Shown: piece after piece, positions 59,453 through 64,000 of the stretch | How the letters are laid out: every line of letters begins with the position of its first letter | Numbering within the stretch: position 1 is the first letter of the stretch | NCBI RefSeq assembly: GCF_037392515.1 | Contig: NC_090291.1 | Span: forward strand, 38,339,001-38,403,000 | Length of the DNA stretch: 64,000 nt | Reading direction: 5' to 3' | Source of the DNA: Haliotis asinina | Lineage: Eukaryota; Mollusca; Gastropoda; Lepetellida; Haliotidae | Made by a program: the position numbers and the translations under genes | The notes under the pieces: model-generated | Told to the model about the DNA's origin: nothing | Databases searched by the model: none | The model's input: the letters and a program-made list of their open reading frames with translations, nothing else

Positions 59453-59809
59453 GCCTGTATGTATGTATGTATGTATGTATGTATGTATGTATGTGTGCGT
59501 GTGCGTGTGCGTGTGCGTGTGCGTGTGCGTGTGCGTGTGCGTGTGCATGTGTGTATAAGTGTGTGCGTGTGTGCGTGCCTATAATTAATATTTAATCTAC
59601 ATTTAACCAATTGCTCAGGTGTACATTTTGCAAAGACCTGACAGCAAATGGATTAAGTATGGTTTAGTGATATATACGATTCATATGTAACCTTTGCAAC
59701 CTACAATCCGTTGATCTCGCACTACCACGACTGTACGTTGTCTCCTCTCCCTCTCTTCCTCCCTCGCCATTTCTTTGAGACAGCAACAGATGAGGGTGAG
59801 AAGCACCAT
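58468..59809 (-). CDS. Gene C: PPxY protein with short Cys-rich hydrophobic N-terminus
   Basis: 121 residues from two coding exons: 59809-59705 and 58728-58468, phase 0 intron. The start is the ATG at 59809: an in-frame TGA lies four codons upstream, and no acceptor can bypass it. The N-terminus VLLTLICCCL is too short for a usual membrane helix but has three adjacent cysteines that could be acylated. Then come an acidic-basic stretch (KEMAREEERERRQR), the box LVQHEVMPD (40-48) shared with genes A and B, and a Pro-rich tail with PPPY at 72-75 and 90-93, a PPAGA repeat and HPPY. The junction phase before the box equals that of A and B. Likely a WW-domain ligand at a membrane; unproven. A separate 5' UTR exon is probable. 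Confidence 0.75.
59130..59251. repeat. (ACAT)n microsatellite, left arm
   Basis: About 29 units, interrupted once by 'ggctt'. It pairs with the ATGT array that follows. Confidence 0.97.
59287..59575. repeat. (ATGT)n then (GTGTGC)n microsatellite, right arm
   Basis: About 50 ATGT units with three 'aagcct' interruptions (59316, 59340, 59451), then about 12 units of GTGTGC. The 'ggctt' and 'aagcct' interruptions are themselves complementary. All in the intron of gene C; long YVCM/THIH frames here are artefacts. Confidence 0.97.
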
Positions 59810-60029
59810 GGTGTAAGGTCACTTACGGCTGAAGAAGAAAAACATGTTTTAGACGAATGAACAACCCGTTATTAGATGAACAAGTTATCTTGAGCTTATG
59901 TTAAACTTTCCTCATTTGTTTTGATTTTGTCAGAGGAAATTCCAACTTGTATGCACAAGGAGGCCCACCATCAAGGAAGGAAGCACAATTGATACCTGTG
60001 GGGACGCTTACTCTTGTTAAATGTCCTAT

Positions 60030-60310
60030 TCCAAAGTTACATGGCGGTTAGGGATGGGGTGGCTTGTCCCTCCACCCTGTCTTCACATTTATGTTTACAA
60101 CGTGGCGGTTTGGGATGGGTGGCTTGTCTCTCCACCCTACCGTCATATACATGCTTACAAAATGTGTATTTGAGGATAGGTTGTGTCTGAACACTCAGCT
60201 CGTACATCGTGACATGGGCGTTTTCACCATGTTGTTTTAGAGGTATCTCTCTCGGCTATATTGGTATGTGGTACACATATTACCACGCATAACGTAGCAA
60301 TATTAGTCAG
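60030..60310 (-). repeat. Inverted dispersed repeat, right copy
   Basis: Complement of the copy at 54907-55150. It also contains an internal duplication: 'atggcggttagggatgg' and 'gtggcggtttgggatgg' 66 bp apart. Confidence 0.7.
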
Positions 60311-61090
60311 TATTTGTCAGTATCACCACGCATTATTGCAGTGCTGAAAACTCCCCAACATTTCAACCAGACTGGTCCGGTAACTCTCAAAAGTTACCAC
60401 ACCGGCTAGAATGTTGCCAGTCCAGAATTGTCTGGATTAAGAAACATAGAAAGAGGAGGGAAATTGGTTAATGTTTTCAAGTCAAGGCTTTAATCCTCTG
60501 TACGCAAAGTCAAGCGTGCAACTTTTTTAAACTGCCCGTCCGGTCATAAAACAGGACCGTCCCCGACGGTCGTGCAGGCGGGAGTTTGCAACGCTGACTA
60601 TTGTTAGTATTTGCTGGTTTCGTTCTTTTCATTGCTCGACCCAGCACAGTCTTGCGACAGTCGTAATTTTCATAGAATTGTTCAGATCCGTTCCGTTTCC
60701 TTTCTGTCGTGTTATCCTGTGGATGTGAAGAGGGGTTTGTTGTTCCGATTCAGTACAGACGCGCCTACAATCAACAGGCAGGCTAAACTAACTCGATGCG
60801 TCACGATCTGGCGTTCTATACATACAATAAAAAAATATTTAATTAAAAAAAGAATAGAAAACATTACTCTACGTCTGTGTGAATGTAAATAATGAAAGAG
60901 GTACCCGGACGTGTACAAACAGTGCCTTGTAATGCTGAAACTAACGTTAAATCTGCACTTTCACTTGTCTTCATCCAAGATAGTAATTTGACTGGAAATG
61001 AAAGGATTTCCTGCTTGCTCTAATGCAAACAGAATTTCTAGTTCGTTTTATACCGTAACCCGAATTCAAACGACTTGTTTAAAATGGGTT
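60311..61090. other. Intergenic DNA upstream of gene C
   Basis: A 93-codon plus-strand frame (60611-60892) has no recognised domain. Nothing else is seen. Confidence 0.45.
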
Positions 61091-61092
61091 TA

Positions 61093-61274
61093 CAAGGACA
61101 GTTCTATGGAAGTACAACTTCTTTAATACAATACGTGCGACGTTTTGGTGTAGCTTCCTTGTAGCTTCGGTGTAGCTTCCGTGTAGCTTCCTGCTTGGTA
61201 ACGGTTTTAGAAGCTACACCGTAACGGCGCATGTACCACATTAAAGAAGTTGTAAATCCACAGAACTCTCCTTG
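61093..61274. mobile_element. Fold-back MITE
   Basis: Arms of about 65 bp: 'caaggacagttctatggaag' against the complement of 'ccacagaactctccttg', with 'acaacttctttaat' shared. The loop has a four-fold 'tgtagcttcc' repeat. Confidence 0.82.
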
Positions 61275-61470
61275 TTCATCGCATCAACTTCTAAATGCCT
61301 CCCAAAAAAAGTTAAAATGGGTTCATTTCAATGAATAGTCTTTTCATACTGAGGTGAAAGTCAAAGTCAAAAATCTTTATTATGCATGAGGGCCACCGGG
61401 CCGTATACATATAACGTATGCACAATCGGAATACACCGGAGACATGAATGGCTTTTTTATAAGCAATATA

Positions 61471-61535
61471 GACCCGTGAAGGCCCCGGGGTAGAATAGGC
61501 ATTCAGCAATCCATGCTTGCCATAAAAGGCGAATA
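61471..61535 (+). mobile_element. SINE family 1, head fragment
   Basis: 'gacccgtgaaggccccgggg' to 'ccataaaaggcga'; truncated before the A-box-like part. Confidence 0.75.
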
Positions 61536-61559
61536 TATGCTGATTAATTCAGTCCCTGT

Positions 61560-62575
61560 ACTCATTGCCTGATTGTAGACATTGACTGTAACATATATCT
61601 ATCCTGACAAATGGGGACTTGAAGTCAACCTAGATACAACCAACATTGTCGTTTTAAGAAGGGGTGGGCGATTATTGCCTAAGGGAAAATGGTATTATAA
61701 AAATTCTGTCCTTGATGTTGTGAATTCATACAGATATCTTCGTATTATATTCTCATGCACGTTTAAAATGAATAAATGTGCAGAGGGACGATTTAGCACT
61801 GAGAGAAAAATGAGCATTATTAGGAGTATTACATAACTTTAGAAGGATTAATGTCGTTGATCCTAAGGTATTCTTCAAAATACGTGATTCACAAATTCAA
61901 CCAATTTTACTTTATGGTGCAGAGGTGTGGAGAATTAGCCACTGTGAGTATATTGAAAATTTCATTTGCTTGCGTGTAAGAAATTTTGGAATGTAGGATT
62001 ACAAACGTACAAACGCCTAATGTTATAATATATGGTGAATGTGGACAATAACCTTTGTATATAAATACCTTTTGTCGAGCTATTAAATATTGGTTTTAAC
62101 TTACAGAAATACACGCACGAAAATTCATATAACATGTTATTATTTTTAGATAACACTGGGCAATATTAGTATGGTTCTCATGTTCGTAATATACGTTTTT
62201 CACGTGGATTTGGCTTTGTGTGGTTAGCTCAAAGTGTAGGTAATACGATTGATTTTCTAACATGTTTTAAATATTTATGTGTAAATGTGTTTTACCAATC
62301 GTGGTATGGTACTCTGGACATCAGTTCAAGCCACGATCTGTATAGAGTGTGTGATAATTTGCTAGTGTTGTACATGAAAATAAACATCATAATATTCTTA
62401 TAAAATTCAGTGCAACCTTAATACGGTTAACACAAAATGAAGGAACATGGTTAAATGTTGATGTATCTCTACACACATGTCCTGTTTGTAAATTTGGTAT
62501 ACAACATGAATTCTATTTTCATTTAGTGTGCAGCAATTATCCTGAAGAAAGATTATGTTATTTCTCTCTTTTTTG
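61560..62575 (+). pseudogene. LINE ORF2 fragment, C-terminal half
   Basis: Non-LTR reverse transcriptase after the catalytic YADD: WGLEVNLDTTNIVVLRRGG, then DVVNSYRYLRIIFSCT (thumb-side YKYLGxxF motif), then IQPILLYGAEVW, GFGFVWLAQSVG and, near 62480, CPVC...H-like residues typical of the C-terminal tail. Several frame changes and stops, so inactive. It ends abruptly next to an inverted LINE piece. Clade not assigned. Confidence 0.85.
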
Positions 62576-62584
62576 ACCGAATTC

Positions 62585-63030
62585 CTAACATATTCATATT
62601 CAAAAGCCTGTTAATTTCCGCTTCCAGCGAATCGTTATTAAATTTATGCATATAACAGATACATATATACTTTGTAATGCAGTAACATTTTGCCATTTAA
62701 TCCAGACTTTTTGAAGACAATACCAAAGTCTATATCGTGAGACAGAATCGAAAGCTTTCTTCAGATCAGATTTCGTCTTTTTTCTTGATAAACATTTCTG
62801 AATTATTGCATATAAGGTGAAACCGTGATCAGTTGTAGAACACTCTTTTCTAAAGTCGGCTTTAAATTCGGGTATTTTGTCTCCTATCGCAGCCCAAGTT
62901 GTAAGTCTGGTATGAAGAATCCGTACATATATTTTGATGAATAAACTTAAAAGGGAAACCACCCTGTATTCTCGGGATATAACCTCGTTCACCCTATTTG
63001 TGTAGAGGAATTATAACTGCTTTAGTCCAG
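62585..63030 (-). pseudogene. LINE ORF2 fragment, N-terminal RT half
   Basis: Minus-strand frame with YRVVSLLSLFIKIYVRIL, HTRLTTWA, FRKECSTTDHGFTL and KAFDSVSRYRLWYCL: reverse transcriptase motifs 1-2 through A, upstream of YADD. Complements the neighbouring fragment in content but has the opposite orientation. The minus-strand open stretch at 63171-63356 may be further 5' LINE sequence. Confidence 0.85.
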
Positions 63031-63083
63031 TTTGCATGGAAAACACCTTTTTGAAACAATGTATTATTTTCCTCGTTAACGTT

Positions 63084-63123
63084 AACCAACCAACCAACCA
63101 ACCAACCAACCAAACAACCAACC
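63084..63123. repeat. (CCAA)n microsatellite
   Basis: About nine units inside the LINE region. Confidence 0.95.
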
Positions 63124-63414
63124 GTGTTTTCAGCGACATCACATGACTTAAAACCTTACAACATTGGCGATCACAGTAGCTCGGGTGGGGGCAATTTCTT
63201 CATTCCAGGCCACATTACTTTAACTTTAGAAAACCTTCCATCAGTCCCTCCAGTGAATCTTACCGTACTATTGTTTATTTGTTTATTTCTTGATACGCAC
63301 ACCTTGTATCTCCTTAGTGCTGGACCTTTCACTGCATGCTTAAATGTATCTCCCATTCTTCTGAGCTTTTAAAATTAATATATATTTACCTATGGCTTAT
63401 ACTATTTACAAACC

Positions 63415-63625
63415 CGGGAATATCCGGGTTGGGATTGGTCTTCGGCAACCCACTGACTGACACATGTCATTGTATCCCAAATGCGTAGATCGATGCTGCA
63501 GGTGCTTGTGGTGATAATCACTAGGTTGTCTGGTGGAGACTCGATTGCTTACAGACAGCCACCATATAGGAACCGTAGCTATGATATTTCAGAGTTCTGA
63601 GTGCATCATTAAACAACAACCAAAA
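63415..63625 (+). mobile_element. SINE family 1 copy
   Basis: Head 'ggtcttcggcaacccac' through 'actaggttgtctggtggaga' to an eroded tail. Part of the middle (gcgactaacggg block) is deleted. Confidence 0.75.
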
Positions 63626-63671
63626 CATTCTACTTAAAGTTCTGCTTTAAACAATTATTGTTTCTTATTTT

Positions 63672-64000
63672 TAGACGACGGCATTCTTAGTGTTGTACAA
63701 AATCTGAACCTCTTTATAAATGTCGTGTATTACTTCTTTGACTGACATTCTTAGTGTTGTACAAAATCTGAACCTCTTTATAAATGTCGTGTATTACTTC
63801 TTTGACTGACATTCTTAGTGTTGTACAAAATCTGAACCTCTTTATAAATGTCGTGTATTACTTCTTTGACTGACATTCTTAGTGTTGTACAAAATCTGAA
63901 CCTCTTTATAAATGTCGTGTATTACGTCTTTGACTGACATTCTTAGTGTTGTACAAAATCTGAACCTCTTTATAAATGTCGTGTATTACTTCTTTGACTG
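63672..64000. repeat. 64-bp tandem repeat to the right edge
   Basis: Starts of 'cattcttagtgttgtacaaa' at 63682, 63746, 63810, 63874 and 63938; copies nearly identical. It continues beyond the window. Confidence 0.97.

Noticed and set aside
59062-59610. Long frames on both strands coding YVCM and THIH repeats
   Set aside because: They are translations of the tetranucleotide microsatellite; a unit of four bases reads openly in all frames.

Overview
The window looks like nuclear DNA of a mollusc, most likely a gastropod such as abalone (Haliotis). The reasons are intron-rich genes with canonical GT/AG splice sites, dense tRNA-type SINEs of a kind I associate with abalone, many fold-back elements, Tc1/mariner and pogo transposons, and long minisatellites. 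The species call is an inference. No bacterial features, rRNA, true tRNA genes, CRISPR arrays or retrovirus-like elements were seen.

Five multi-exon host genes can be built by hand, and all lie on the minus strand. From right to left they are: gene C, a short PPxY protein (58468-59809); a CUB plus LDLa single-pass receptor (51087-55617); gene B, a short PPxY membrane protein (36938-39195); gene A, a longer PPxY membrane protein (22178-23745); and the N-terminal 326 codons of HEATR3, a ribosomal-protein import and assembly factor (13249 down to 338, continuing off the left edge). In every model the reading phase is kept across all junctions.

A and B align without a gap over their first 28 residues and share intron positions and phases. 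C shares the last intron phase and the juxtamembrane box but has a different N-terminus. I recognise no named family for A, B and C. By analogy with other short PPxY membrane proteins they may recruit WW-domain partners such as NEDD4-type ubiquitin ligases. This trio is the best candidate here for something undescribed.

The HEATR3 introns hold an apparently intact Tc1/mariner transposon (4461-5753), an internally deleted pogo/Tigger element (11055-12247), fold-backs and SINEs. From 13.3 to 22.1 kb there is AT-rich intergenic DNA with a 27/81-bp nested satellite. From 23.8 to 36.9 kb there are fold-backs and a 2.3-kb GT-rich minisatellite. From 39.2 to 51 kb lie CA repeats, a 39-bp minisatellite, an eroded Tc1 copy, and a palindromic cluster with a SINE inserted in it. 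The receptor introns carry a 149-bp tandem repeat. The 3' side of gene C carries a ~53-bp minisatellite, and its intron carries a very large ACAT/ATGT inverted microsatellite. The right end has two oppositely oriented LINE fragments and a 64-bp tandem repeat running off the edge.
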